Below, in pieces: positions 48,193 to 59,030 of a stretch of DNA of 64,000 nucleotides; the stretch's first letter is position 1; every line of letters starts with the position of its first letter. Location: NCBI GenBank assembly GCA_963082875.1, contig OY720101.1, positions 2,852,001 through 2,916,000 on the forward strand. Reading direction: 5' to 3'. The notes under the pieces were generated by a model. That model was not told the DNA's origin and ran no database searches. It saw only the letters and a list, made by a program, of their open reading frames with translations. Position numbers and translations under genes: made by a program. The DNA comes from Corella eumyota (taxonomy: Eukaryota > Chordata > Ascidiacea > Phlebobranchia > Corellidae).

Positions 48193-49532
48193 CTACTTTT
48201 TATTAAAATCTATGTATGTTGGCACATGAGTTGGAATTGGCTCTAAATAAGTTGGTTCAATTTCATGTTCTTCTTCAACCATTTGATTTTCTGTTGATGT
48301 TTTAGCAGTTTTGATAGATCTGCAGTCTTGAAACAAGGGTTTTTATTTACAAACTAATTAAGTTTATTATATCTTTTTACATGTTTATAAATAATACTCA
48401 AAAAGAACTTTAAGTGTTAGACTGTTAAAAAATAAATATATATATATATAATATATGTAGTTGAATTAGGAGAAAAGTAAAAATTTTTTAGTCTAAATTT
48501 GTGCTGTAAATTTGTTCAGCCTATTATGTTTTTTTTAAGACTTCATTTTTGTATAGGCCTACTGAAGTATTTAAGTTTCAATCAAAAAGAATATTAAATT
48601 TATTAAAACGGTTAAAAATTTGAAAATGGTTACATACCTTTAAAAACAACATTTTCGTAATGGTTTCTTTCTTCTGGGTTAACTTTAGTTTTTTCACTTA
48701 TTTTTATTTGCATAAGTTTCCATAGCAACAGTACATTTATTAGAATAAGAAAAATTGTTGTTAGGCCAAATGCTATCATGATATTTAAGTTACTGCATTG
48801 ATTATTTTCTGTGACAGCTAAATTGAAAATAAATGTAACCTATAAATTAACTTATTAAAAACTGTTATAATTGTATTTTTTAACGAGTAAAATTAAGCTT
48901 ATATCCATATATTCTGGTTTACATTGACATTGGTATATGTAAGGGGCTTTAGTTACACAACTTGCATTAGAGTGGCATTTATTTTGTTTTACACATACTG
49001 TAGATTGATCTGTAAACAATAATACATTTTTTTTTATTTTTTTTGCTAAAGTTACTAAGGTTTGTTTTAGTTACTTATTATCTTTTTAGTTACTTACTAG
49101 CTTTTTTCAAATACCTATTTTTTGCTTACTTGTGTTAATGACCAAATTATTTTTTATTTTAAGATCATTGATGGTCATATTTGCAATTTTAACATCTGGA
49201 TAGGCTTCAGTCAAGTAAAGGGGGTATGAAGCAGAACCACTTTGAGCTGTTCCACGTGCATAAGTAAAAACTAAATATATGTTTTTATCTTAATTTAATT
49301 ATGATATATTACTTAAAAATAATTAGTTGATTTTTTTTAAATTTATTAAAATAATTTAGTAATTTAAACCACCGAAACTAAATTTCTTGTTGTATATATC
49401 AGTAATAAAAAATTTAAATTTGTAATTTTTTTTAATAAGTTAAGTAGTAAAAAAATTACCTGCGTTTTGATCCACACAGTTTACAAGACTACAAGTCAAT
49501 ATAACCACTTGAACTATCCAAAATTTATTCAT
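48193..49532 (-). pseudogene. EGF1-type gene, copy B (deleted EGF/stalk)
   Basis: The signal-peptide exon (start 49532), the second exon (YARGTAQSGSASYPLYLT) and the transmembrane and tail exons (ending DFNKK-stop at 48193) are all present. A deletion of about 300 bp, visible at about 48893, removes the stalk exon and the distal half of the EGF exon, including its splice donor. Without these the reading frame cannot join normally. Copy A keeps this gene intact, so the loss is specific to copy B. Confidence 0.65.
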
Positions 49533-49991
49533 TATTTAATTTAAAAATTCTTTTTAATTTGCTCTTTGTAATGATCTAGTTCGGTATACGACTACTCACT
49601 TTTTTATTACTAAAATAACTAAGGTGTTTTCTTGTATCACCTACTTCTTTTAATATAACCTACCACTTATTGTTTGGTGTTGTTTTTAAAGAAATCAAAA
49701 TAAATTTGCAATTGTGAAATAACACTCATATTTATTTTAAAGTATATACCAAAACTAAGTAACATACATTCTCTGGTAATATATTTTGAGAATAAATTGA
49801 ATAAAATTAAAACAATTATAATACGAGGAAGTTATTAAACTTAAGAGATTTTATATACAATTTCTAAAAAAAGCATAACAACAAGGAAATATTGATTGCT
49901 AAAAAAAATTAAAAGTTGTTTTTTTACTCAAATTTGGTAATAGTTTTTACTTTAATAATATGGACTAACACATATAGAAAAAAATTGAAAT

Positions 49992-50270
49992 AAAAAGCTT
50001 TATTCATTATTCTTTTTAGGTGAGTTATGTTTTTTAATTGGTTAGTCATTTACTGTTGTATCTAAATTTTCATTAGCTGTTACGCATTCTAATTTAGTAC
50101 TTTTATCAGCAAAATCATAAGCGCTCTCATTAAAAAGCTTTATTCATTATTCTTTTTATGTGAGTTATGTTTTTTAAATGGTTAGTCATTTGCTGTTGTA
50201 TCTAAATTTTCATTAGCTGTTACGCATTCTAATTTAATACTTTCATCAGCAAAATCATAAGCACTCTCAT
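49992..50270. repeat. 139-bp tandem duplication at EGF2-B 3' end
   Basis: The block beginning TAAAAAGCTTTATTC occurs at 49992 and again at 50131, about 95% alike. It spans the last codons and the stop of EGF2. On the minus strand the first stop met is at 50182-50184, so the second copy is 3' UTR. Copy A has a single unit. Confidence 0.8.
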
Positions 50271-53200
50271 TAGGTTTATCTATAGAGTTACTTTTATTAA
50301 CACTCTCTTGTGATATGTTTTGTTTTTTGTTACTCAAGTTGGTATTTTTCTGTTTGTTGTCAACATTTTGTGCTGACTTTTTGTCTTTTTTATTGTCTTC
50401 TATAGTGGTATATAATGGTTCTATATTATCTTTTTCTATATTTTGGTCAAGTGAATATGTTTTGTCTGTGTAGTGTAGTGCTGTAAAATGTTTGTCAATG
50501 GAAACTTTGTGACAATTTTTATCACCAAATTTTGTATATTCTGTCTTACTGCTTTTTGTAGCAGAAGATATTTTATTACTGCTTGTTTCAGCAATATTTT
50601 TAGGCTCTTGATTTTCACCTTGATTTGTTTGGATATCCTGGTATAGAGGGTTACTTACTTCTACCGCTTCTGGTTTTCTTGTAGAGGTTGCTTGTTCTGT
50701 AAATAAAGATGGTTTAAATGTGGTTGATTTAATTGGCTTAAAAAGTGGGTATTTAAAATATTGTTTAACCGATCATTTAACTTTTCATAAGGGGTGTTCG
50801 TATTTATTAGTGTAATAACATTTGAGTAAAACTTTTTGGGTAATACTTAAATAAATAAAATTTGAGTAATACTTTCTGGTATTGTGGCATATTCATTTTG
50901 GTCTAAGTCATCCAAGACTGGTGAAACTTCATATAATATGTTTATAGTTTCTTTTGCCAATTCTCCATTACTTGATTCTATGACAACTTCTAAAAAAAAA
51001 ATCTTCAAGTAATACAAACAGTTTATATTTATTAAATTTTTCTACTAAATTTTAAAGCCTTGTATTATTCGGAGCTTTAAAAAAATCTATAATTATATCA
51101 TGAAAAAATATATAATTATATCATGATTTATAAAACAATATTTAAGTTGCATTTGTTTGATTACTTTTAATTACAAAAGTTTTTTAACTTGTTTGTAATT
51201 ACGTTACCATTGTCGCTTGTTTCTGTTGAATTACTATCTTGAACTTCTGTCACTCTAACTTTGATTTCTAACTTGAAGCTCTTACTTTATAAAAATAAAT
51301 TAATAGTAAAAACTGTACTTAAAAACATTGGCATATGCCATTAAATAAGACGTAGGTCTGTAATATTTTTTGTTGTTTTTAAGTAAAGAAATCTTAAAAA
51401 CTAAAATTTTTATTTTTTGTAAGATTTTGAACTTACTTTCTATGAAATCTCAGATAGAAGTATATGCCAATTGTTACAAACATAGCAAATATGCAAAATA
51501 TAATTCCAATCATTGTGTTTCTTGTTTTAAAACCACTATTTTCTAAAAAATCAAAATCTAAAGGTTATTTATTTTGTCAAACCATTTTTAAAAGGGAATT
51601 TGTTTTTTTTGGAACAAATTTTACTATTTTTTGTATATATCTTTATCCTTGATGTGAAAAGGTTGAATGCATGACTTTAAAAAAGAGTCCCTACAGCATA
51701 AGAGCAGTGGGGATTGAACCCACCCTCATATGGTGTAGCAAGTGTTCTTACAAACTATAGTACTAAGTTACACAAATTAACAATCAGTTAAAAGTTATTT
51801 TTTTTATATATCTTTATTCTTGATGTGGGAAAGTCAAATGCGCGACTTAAACATAGAGTAACATAAGTTACTCCGACCAAGTCTCTAGTTGCTTGTGGCA
51901 GTTTGGGATATTATAAATTATAATTGCCCGATACTTATGCTGCTGATTAAGTGCTGGGTCAGCAGGAGTTCATAACGTTTATAGCGCCTTACTCAAAGGG
52001 GCTACAGCATGAGAGCAGTGGGGATTGAACCCACGACCTTATGTGTGGTGTAGCAAGTGTTCTTACAACTACACTATGTTGCCGTTGTTGACACAAATAC
52101 CTTGATTTTGCACAGTTGTCAGATGTAGTGTAGGTATTTGGTAAGAAACTGTTTGTGTTCTTGTCTCTGTATAAAATAAATAATATTTTTTGTTGATTTT
52201 TAAAATTTAGTAATCATTAAATTCTTGTACATATTAAAAAAGTCTTGTACATATTAAATTTATTGTTTTTGTATATTATGTGTTATGCTGATAAATTCTT
52301 ACTATTTGTGCAGTTGGTACCAGGTGGTGTAATATTGTATGAAGTGTTAAAGTTTGTGCTTATATCTAGATATCCTGTTTTACATTGACATTGGTATATG
52401 TAAGGGGCTTTTATTACACAACTTGCATTAAAGTGACATTTGTTCTGGTTTGCACAAACTGTAGATTGATCTGTAAACAATAATATATAAATTTATTCCA
52501 TCTTTAAATAATAGTTTTTTATTCTTGAATAGTTGTAAAACACATTTTATTCGAAAGTTGCAGGACATCATACTGACTTCAGTCAAACCAAGTTTCTAAA
52601 AACTATTTTTATTTTTTTTTGTATATATCTTTTTTCTCGATGTGGGAAAGTGGAATGCCCACTTAAACATAGAGTAACATAAGTTACTCCGACCACGTGT
52701 CGAGTTGCCTGTGGCAGTTTGGGATATTATAGATTATAATTGCCCGATAATTATACTGCTGATTAAGTGCTGGCTCAGCATTTATACCATTTATAGCGCT
52801 TACTCAAGGGCACTACAGCATGAGGTCAATGGGGATTAAACCCACGACCCCATGTGTGGAGTAGCAAGTGTTCTTACCACTGCACCATGCTGCCAGTTAT
52901 TATATATATTGCATATTGCTGTACACTTAGCTTAATGTTGGTGCAACTATAAATTAATTTTTTTGCTTACTTGTGTTAATGACCCAATTATTGTTTGTTT
53001 TAAGATGATTGATGGTCATATTTGCAATTTTAACATCTAGATAGGCTCTAGTTAAGTCAATAGGGTATGGGCCAAAACCATTTTGAGCTGTTCCAAGTGC
53101 GTAAGTAAAAACTAAATACTAACTTGAATTAAACACCCCAAAAATATGTTTTTTTTCTCAGAAATTAGTCATTTAAACAATTTCACTTTTTAAAATACTG

Positions 53201-53309
53201 AATTAATATCATGTATTTTACCTGCGCTTTGATTTATACTTTCTCCAAAGATGACATAAACCATTAAAATTAAACCAAAAATAGTCCAAATATGGAAATT
53301 TCCAAACAT
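50182..53309 (-). CDS. EGF2: EGF type-I receptor with long tyrosine-motif tail, copy B (intact)
   Basis: The exons join in frame. Signal peptide about 53221-53309 (MFGNFHIWTIFGLILMVYVI). Second exon about 52969-53110 (VFTYALGTAQNGFGPY). EGF-like exon about 52308-52473 (NKCHFNASC, QCQCKTGY, TNC). Short Thr-rich stalk about 52108-52170. Transmembrane exon about 51435-51545 (MIGIIFCIFAMFVTIGIYF). A basic juxtamembrane exon at about 51207-51288. An acidic exon at about 50885-50992. A tail exon 50182 to about 50696, joined through the donor GAAA/GTATTA. The tail of about 230 residues has tyrosines in NEYATI, SNPLYQDI (NPxY, a PTB-type site), EYTKL and PLYTTI (SH2/ITIM-like). It has no catalytic domain, so it probably signals through recruited SH2 or PTB proteins. 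No named family was recognised. Shared first exons make EGF1 and EGF2 paralogues. Confidence 0.7.
51633..51770 (-). mobile_element. Internally deleted SINE (copy B partner)
   Basis: It is equivalent to 32938-33065, with the same missing middle and the B-box region GGGGATTGAACCCA. Being shared by both segment copies, it dates from before they separated. Confidence 0.65.
51808..52084 (-). mobile_element. tRNA-derived SINE, copy-B specific
   Basis: A full-length form about 275 bp long, with B-box GTGGGTTCAATCCCCAC read on the minus strand and a head ending near 52084. It lies just 40 bp from the deleted SINE. Copy A has no insertion at the matching spot (about 33070). Confidence 0.75.
52616..52896 (-). 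mobile_element. tRNA-derived SINE, second copy-B element
   Basis: The same family as at 51808-52084, about 280 bp, in the intron between the EGF and second exons of EGF2-B. In copy A the corresponding intron and EGF exon are deleted, so its presence before the deletion cannot be judged. Confidence 0.75.
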
Positions 53310-54071
53310 TTTTAAATATTAACATTTAATTTCTTTTTTAAAGTCTACACTATTTTTGTTTTACTTAAATCCCACTCTCACTAATGTAGCAAACAACTTT
53401 GCTATATTAGTCATATTCTTAGGCACAATTCTTTTGCGTGTTTGTCTATATTAAATTAAGAGTTAACACACCTACACAATGTTTATCTATTTTCTTTTTG
53501 TACCTTAATGTAATAAGTTAACGTCCTCTTATTTATTATCACTAAATTTAAAAATAAATATACTTAAAAAATTGCTTTATTAGAACAGGGGTTTAATGCT
53601 AACAACTTTTTTGTCAAAGTTTAATACTGGTTTTATCTTAATATTCTTTCACAAAGTTATTTAAATATGTGGGCAAAAGAATGTGATGATGCTTTGATTA
53701 TGTGGTATTAATATGACGAACAAGGAAGTTAATGTGGTGATTGTTCTATTGTATTTATTAATAATTTTGTTGTATATACTTGTTTCATTTTCATTTATTA
53801 ACTTGCAAATTCTAAATTTAAATTTCAACTAAGCAGAAATTTTTGTATTTATAAATACCAGATTTAATTTATTTTTATAACACCATTTTCTTTTATTTTA
53901 CTTATAAATTTTTTTATTTGTTTTCAAATTTATTCACAAGCTAAACTTAAATTTACAAAAAATGTTATTTTTAATTAAAACATTTATTTACAGATAACAC
54001 TGGACAAAATATAAATATATGTTTGACAACAAAAATACAATACATCTATCTTAAATGTGGTTAAACCATAT

Positions 54072-57000
54072 TTAGGTGCTTGGTTTAGGATGCATCAAAA
54101 TAAATGGCAACACGACTTTTTGTTCCCTATCAAAAATATAAAGTATTTAAGAATTTACTTTTATTTAAATAATATTTTATTTATTTATGGTAATAAAAGA
54201 GGGTAATCATTTAATTATTTAATTAAAAAAGGTCAACTCTGTAGTTCAATAAATCTAAGATTAAATAAATTTTTACAAATTAAAATCAAATGGTGAACAA
54301 CTAGATTTATTTGTGAATATGTAGATAATAAACTTACCCTCCAAAAGCTCCAAAACAAAAAATGCAATTCACTTTGTAGTTGACGACAATTCCAACTTCT
54401 TCCTCTGATGTTCCTGGTTTAGCTCTGAAAATAAAAGGTAAAAATAAATACTGACAGTCTTTAAAAAACTCTGTAAGATAAGTTTATTTTTATTTTTGAA
54501 AACAAGTAAAAATTTACAGTTTTATAATAAAATCTTCAATTTATTTATTTTTACTAGTATAAAATAGTTTCTTTTTTGTTTTGTTAAATAGAAATTTTTT
54601 TTACTGAATATCTTACAAACAACAAACAAATTACATTGTGCTTGAAGCTAGGTTGGTGTCTTCCTGTCTTAACTTTCCATCCAAAGCAATTGCTCCTTTG
54701 TCCTTATTATCACTTAGCAGAGGACAAATCGAATAAACTTTGTTGAAGTTGGTACCAGCTGGGATCTGATCACTGTAAAAAAAATAATGTAGGAAATTTA
54801 ACAATATGGCATGGTTTGTTTAAATATTGTTAAAAGTTTAAAAACTAATTATTGTGTGTATTCCCATAAAAAAATAGTGGTGGTATTGCTTAAAGAATTA
54901 AATTGTATTAAATGTTATTAATTGTTAAAATATTTTGTTAGTAGTTCAATATTAAGTTTTAATGGACCGTTATAAATTATTTAAATTGGTTATGTGATTT
55001 CAATTGACCTATTCGCTAATTTGAAGTGAAATTTGATATTTTATTTTTGTTAGTATTGTAATCCTAATCTATTTAGTATTATTAAGGGATTAAATCATCT
55101 TTAATGATCAATATATTTTAATCTGTAACATTTGTATATAATAATATAAGCACTTAAATTGATTAAAAATTATTTGTAATGGTAAAAAAGTATATAAAAC
55201 AATTTATTTTTAATAGTGGTTTTCCAATTTATCAACAAAAAGGAATTACCAAATTTCTTCTGTTACAACAGTACTTGAATATTGAGCATTCTTGAATAAG
55301 CAAACATTAGCGAATTGCTCAACTGTTAACTTGATTTTTTTCACATTTTTTCCAGATTTGTTTTCGATTTTGACAATCACCTTAATATCTTCACCATGGT
55401 AATATAACTGTGAAGAAAAAGGTGTTAACTTTTTACATTTTACTTCTCTGTATAGCTTACATTTATTTGAGTATTTATATAACAATTTAAAAACCTATGT
55501 TTTTTTTAAACCAATTATTATTTACAATTTGCATACATCTGTAAAAGTGACACAGTATAGATTACTTTAGTTTGTAAATACATTTTAAACATATTTTAAC
55601 AGGTTTTAATATTAATTAGATTATTTACCTCTTTGTTAAGAGAGACGTCAACAGACAAGGGTTTCTCCTTCTTGCATAGCTCTTCGATTTGTCGCGGAGG
55701 TGACCCTGCTTTATCTGGGGCATATTGAATTTTGCGAATTTTAAAAGTTGCTGAAGATCTAAAAAAAGAATTTGTAAATTGGTTTAAAAATTATTTAAAT
55801 TATTTTTGGTCAAACTTTTAATATGTTTGCAACTAAAATTTAATGTTAAAATTTTCCTGTACTTACTAAGACCAAATAAATTAAAATAACATAAAATATT
55901 TTATTCAGTTAATTTAAAGATTTATTCAGTTAATTCAAAGATTTAAAACAGATTACTTAAAATTAATAAATTATATTATTTTTTTAGAAAGTTAACATGA
56001 TTGAGGGTTATAATTTACTCTGGGTCAATTAGTGTGTTGTTGTTTCTTGTTGCAACAAAAGCAATAAGTTTGTAATCCACACCACAAGCTCGATCAACAT
56101 GATCTGATGATTCTGGATTTAATGAAACAGAACAGGGAGAGTTGCGAGGAACCTGTAAATATATTAAAGTTGGTTATAGGTAAAAATGAGGTAAAAACCT
56201 AATCATACACTTGTTAGTCAAATTATAAATTGGTATTGGTAAAATTGTGTAAAAGTAATCTAAGCTTTATCTGGTTTGTTTTTAAAATATAAATGTGGCA
56301 TAAACAAACAAATACCTTTAGGGTTTAAATTTTTTTAAAGTAATTTAAAACTAAAAAAGGTATTAAGTTTTTATATAAGAATAAAGTTAACATAAATTTC
56401 TTTACAGATTTGCCTACACTAAAACAGAACAATAGATTTAAAAAAGAATAAAAGAGTAACAAGATCCTTTTCAACTAACCTCCACTGTGAATGGGTAAGC
56501 ATTTTCACCAAGTTTTCTTAAAAGCTTATTTTGCATTTCTGTGTTTTCTTTGCCCTTAGAAGCATCATTCGGAGGGTAGACCTTTTTTAAGTAATTTTTT
56601 TTTCAAATATGTAAGACTATTCTTTTTTAAATATTTAAAATAACACTAATTTATAAACACTTGAAATATTTTATTGGAGTCCACCATGTTTTTGTTCTTA
56701 TATTTTATAAATAAATACCTGAGTAACAATATCACAATATTGTTTGGTGTACTTCACCCCTATTGCCTCTAAATCTTCTCTTCCATATTGAAAAGCACAC
56801 GTCAATTTGACATTCACTAAAATATTTTTATTAAGTTTAAATTTTTTTTAAATACAAATTTATAATTTAATAAAATATAACATGTTAGATATATTTACCC
56901 TTGCCATCTTTTAAAGCGGGATCCACCAATACAACGCCATCTAAAGAAATACAATTTTATTTAAAAGATAAATTATACCATACAATTAACAAAATTTACA

Positions 57001-57315
57001 AACACTAGAAGATTTATTCGTTTTTTTATACAAATATAATTGCCTTAAATATAATAATATTTACCTATTGGGTCGGTATGTGTTGTATGGTCTACGTAGT
57101 CACGTTTTGGTAAATACATGGTGACCTAAAAATAAAATTTTATTTGATTTTATGGTATATTATAAACTAAACATTTACCCCTAAAAGTATATTATATAAC
57201 AAAAACTTACTAATGTTTAGTTTTTTCTAACCATTTGCGCTTATAAAACATATTTTTCACGAAAGTAAAATTAACTTACCATTTTATTCGGGGTAACTTT
57301 CTTGTAAACAGACAT
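54072..57315 (-). CDS. arr: Arrestin, copy B (no C-terminal tail)
   Basis: The eleven-exon structure matches copy A one for one, from MSVYKKVTPNKM (exon 57280-57315) to LPFILMHPKPST and the stop at 54072-54074. All splice dinucleotides that I compared are kept. Amino-acid changes are few (for example VATEE to VVTEE in the exon at about 55250-55407, TISKPG to TIAKPG at the start of the tenth exon). Low protein divergence with intact exons in both copies means both are probably under constraint, in contrast to the GPCR ectodomain. It also ends without the C-terminal tail, so the short form is not an accident of one copy. Confidence 0.9.
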
Positions 57316-57532
57316 AGTTAACTTTTCCGCCAAAAAAAAAATAATAATTTGAAGTCGTCCAAAAATACGTTTATCTATTTATAAAAAGGGTATTCGAACA
57401 CTTTTTATTATAACAAGACGTCGCAACCTTATGATAAATGTTTATTTTAAATTCTCATTTTTATAGGGATAGATTAATCTGTTATTATTTACGCTACATT
57501 TATTAAAACGATTGCAAAAAAGGATTACTATA

Positions 57533-59030
57533 GTGATCAGAAGATTAGTATTTTTGATGATTAAAATTTCAACCTTTAAAGAATAAGCTTTTTGATAATT
57601 AATATAAATCCATTAATCTCTTTTTTAGGGGTGAAAAAATTTTTTAACAAATGTATTTTTTTAATAAATAAAAAATACAAATGTTTGATTATAGCTAATG
57701 TATCTTTAGGTCACGTGGTCACTTATCTTATCTGTGTTTGCGTGCGACGTGGTGTTAGTCCTGTAGCTTTATTTTTTATTTGCGACACTGTAATTTAGAT
57801 GTTACATTCTGATTTTTTTTAATTAAATTATTTTTTGACTTAATTTATTACCAAGTATTTTTTTGACCTTATTTATTTCCGTGTATTATTTACATCAGAT
57901 TTTGTTAAGTGATTATTTGAATAAGGTTACAACGTCATTAAAAATTGATTAAACAAAACTATGAACATATTTTTGTAACATTATATATTAATCACCTTAC
58001 TCAAGATTTTGCCTTAGATTTTAAGTAAAATTCTTACTTAAACATTAAACCAAAATATTTATAATGTAACTCTTAGCCTATATCTGTTGTATTTATTACC
58101 ATCATAACTTAAATTACTTTAAACTCATCGTCATTTTGCAATATAGGTCAAAATTAGATTTTTTTAAATGAAAATTATGATAAATATTGTATCTCGTGTT
58201 GGAATTAGTATATTTAATGTAAAACTATTATTTAAAATTGTTTTTTTAAATTGATGCTGTTAAGAATTTAATTTACGATTTGTATTTTAAACTAAGGAAA
58301 GTCTACATTGACGACCTGCGTACTTTTTTTTAATATTGAATTATTTTTCATACACACTGGAAGTATCGACGTAATATAAGTATTATTTATACGAAGATTA
58401 CATATTGTGCGTTTGTTAAAAACAAATCTTTACCGATATTTTATGTTTCTAGGGTAAAGCCGAATTCTGCACTTGCTGATATCAAGACAGAGAGAGCTTC
58501 TGGCAAAACAACTAAAATAAAAGTCGACATCTACGATCAATAAACAGGTGAAAGTGTGTTTATTCTGTCATTGTGGTTACTTAAAAATATAGTGTTAACG
58601 TTATAAGTGGCAATGTTATAAACAATTTTGTCTATATTTAGCCGTCCTATGCATATATATAGGTTTTAAATTTATTATATATATATCTATAATATATATA
58701 TAATAACCGAAAAGGTCCAACAAACGTATTTTTATAAAATTAATCAATAACATTAATACAAATAAAACTATTTAGCGCAATTTAAAAAATCTTTAAATTT
58801 TTAAAAATTAAAATAATTTCTTGTTTTTAAACGTTCCTAGTTAATTAGGGCAATTAGCAGAAATATTTAAAGAATCTTATTGCAAGAAACTACGTAGCCT
58901 TTGACGTTATAGGGGCATAAGTAATTTGTATCCTAATATTTTTTTTAATATAAATTTAATTTAGGATAATAACTGCTCCTGCATATTAAACGTATTTTTG
59001 TTAAAATTAAAAAAAAAATTATACTAATTT
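57533..59030. other. Non-coding AT-rich region right of the duplication
   Basis: No gene was recognised apart from the exon-like stretch at 58453-58543. There is a short AT dinucleotide tract at about 58670-58705. One CACGTG lies at about 57712. Satellite-like DNA begins to the right of 59030. Confidence 0.6.
58453..58543 (+). CDS. Candidate orphan terminal exon
   Basis: A pyrimidine-rich acceptor (ATGTTTCTAG) is followed by about 90 nt of higher GC than its flanks. This encodes GVKPNSALADIKTERASG, then KTTKIKVDIYDQ and a stop. CAG/GTGAAAG follows the stop by a few bases and would be a good donor. The peptide does not resemble any family I know. No upstream plus-strand exon was found between 57533 and 58440, so it would have to be spliced over a long intron, belong to a gene moved by the duplication, or be chance. 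Confidence 0.3.

Larger units (their letters stand above)
37838..57532. repeat. Segmental tandem duplication, copy B
   Basis: About 19.7 kb matches copy A in gene order and orientation. It ends at ...AAGGATTACTATA, after which the sequence (GTGATCAGAAG) becomes unique. Differences from copy A include SINE insertions present in only one copy, a deletion in EGF1, an intact EGF2, and a replaced exon in the GPCR ectodomain. Confidence 0.85.

Noticed and set aside
16842-57532. Considered whether the 20-kb repeat was carried by a transposable element
   Set aside because: No terminal repeats, target-site duplication or transposase at its ends; the junction with 2-bp microhomology fits a simple tandem duplication or an assembly join.
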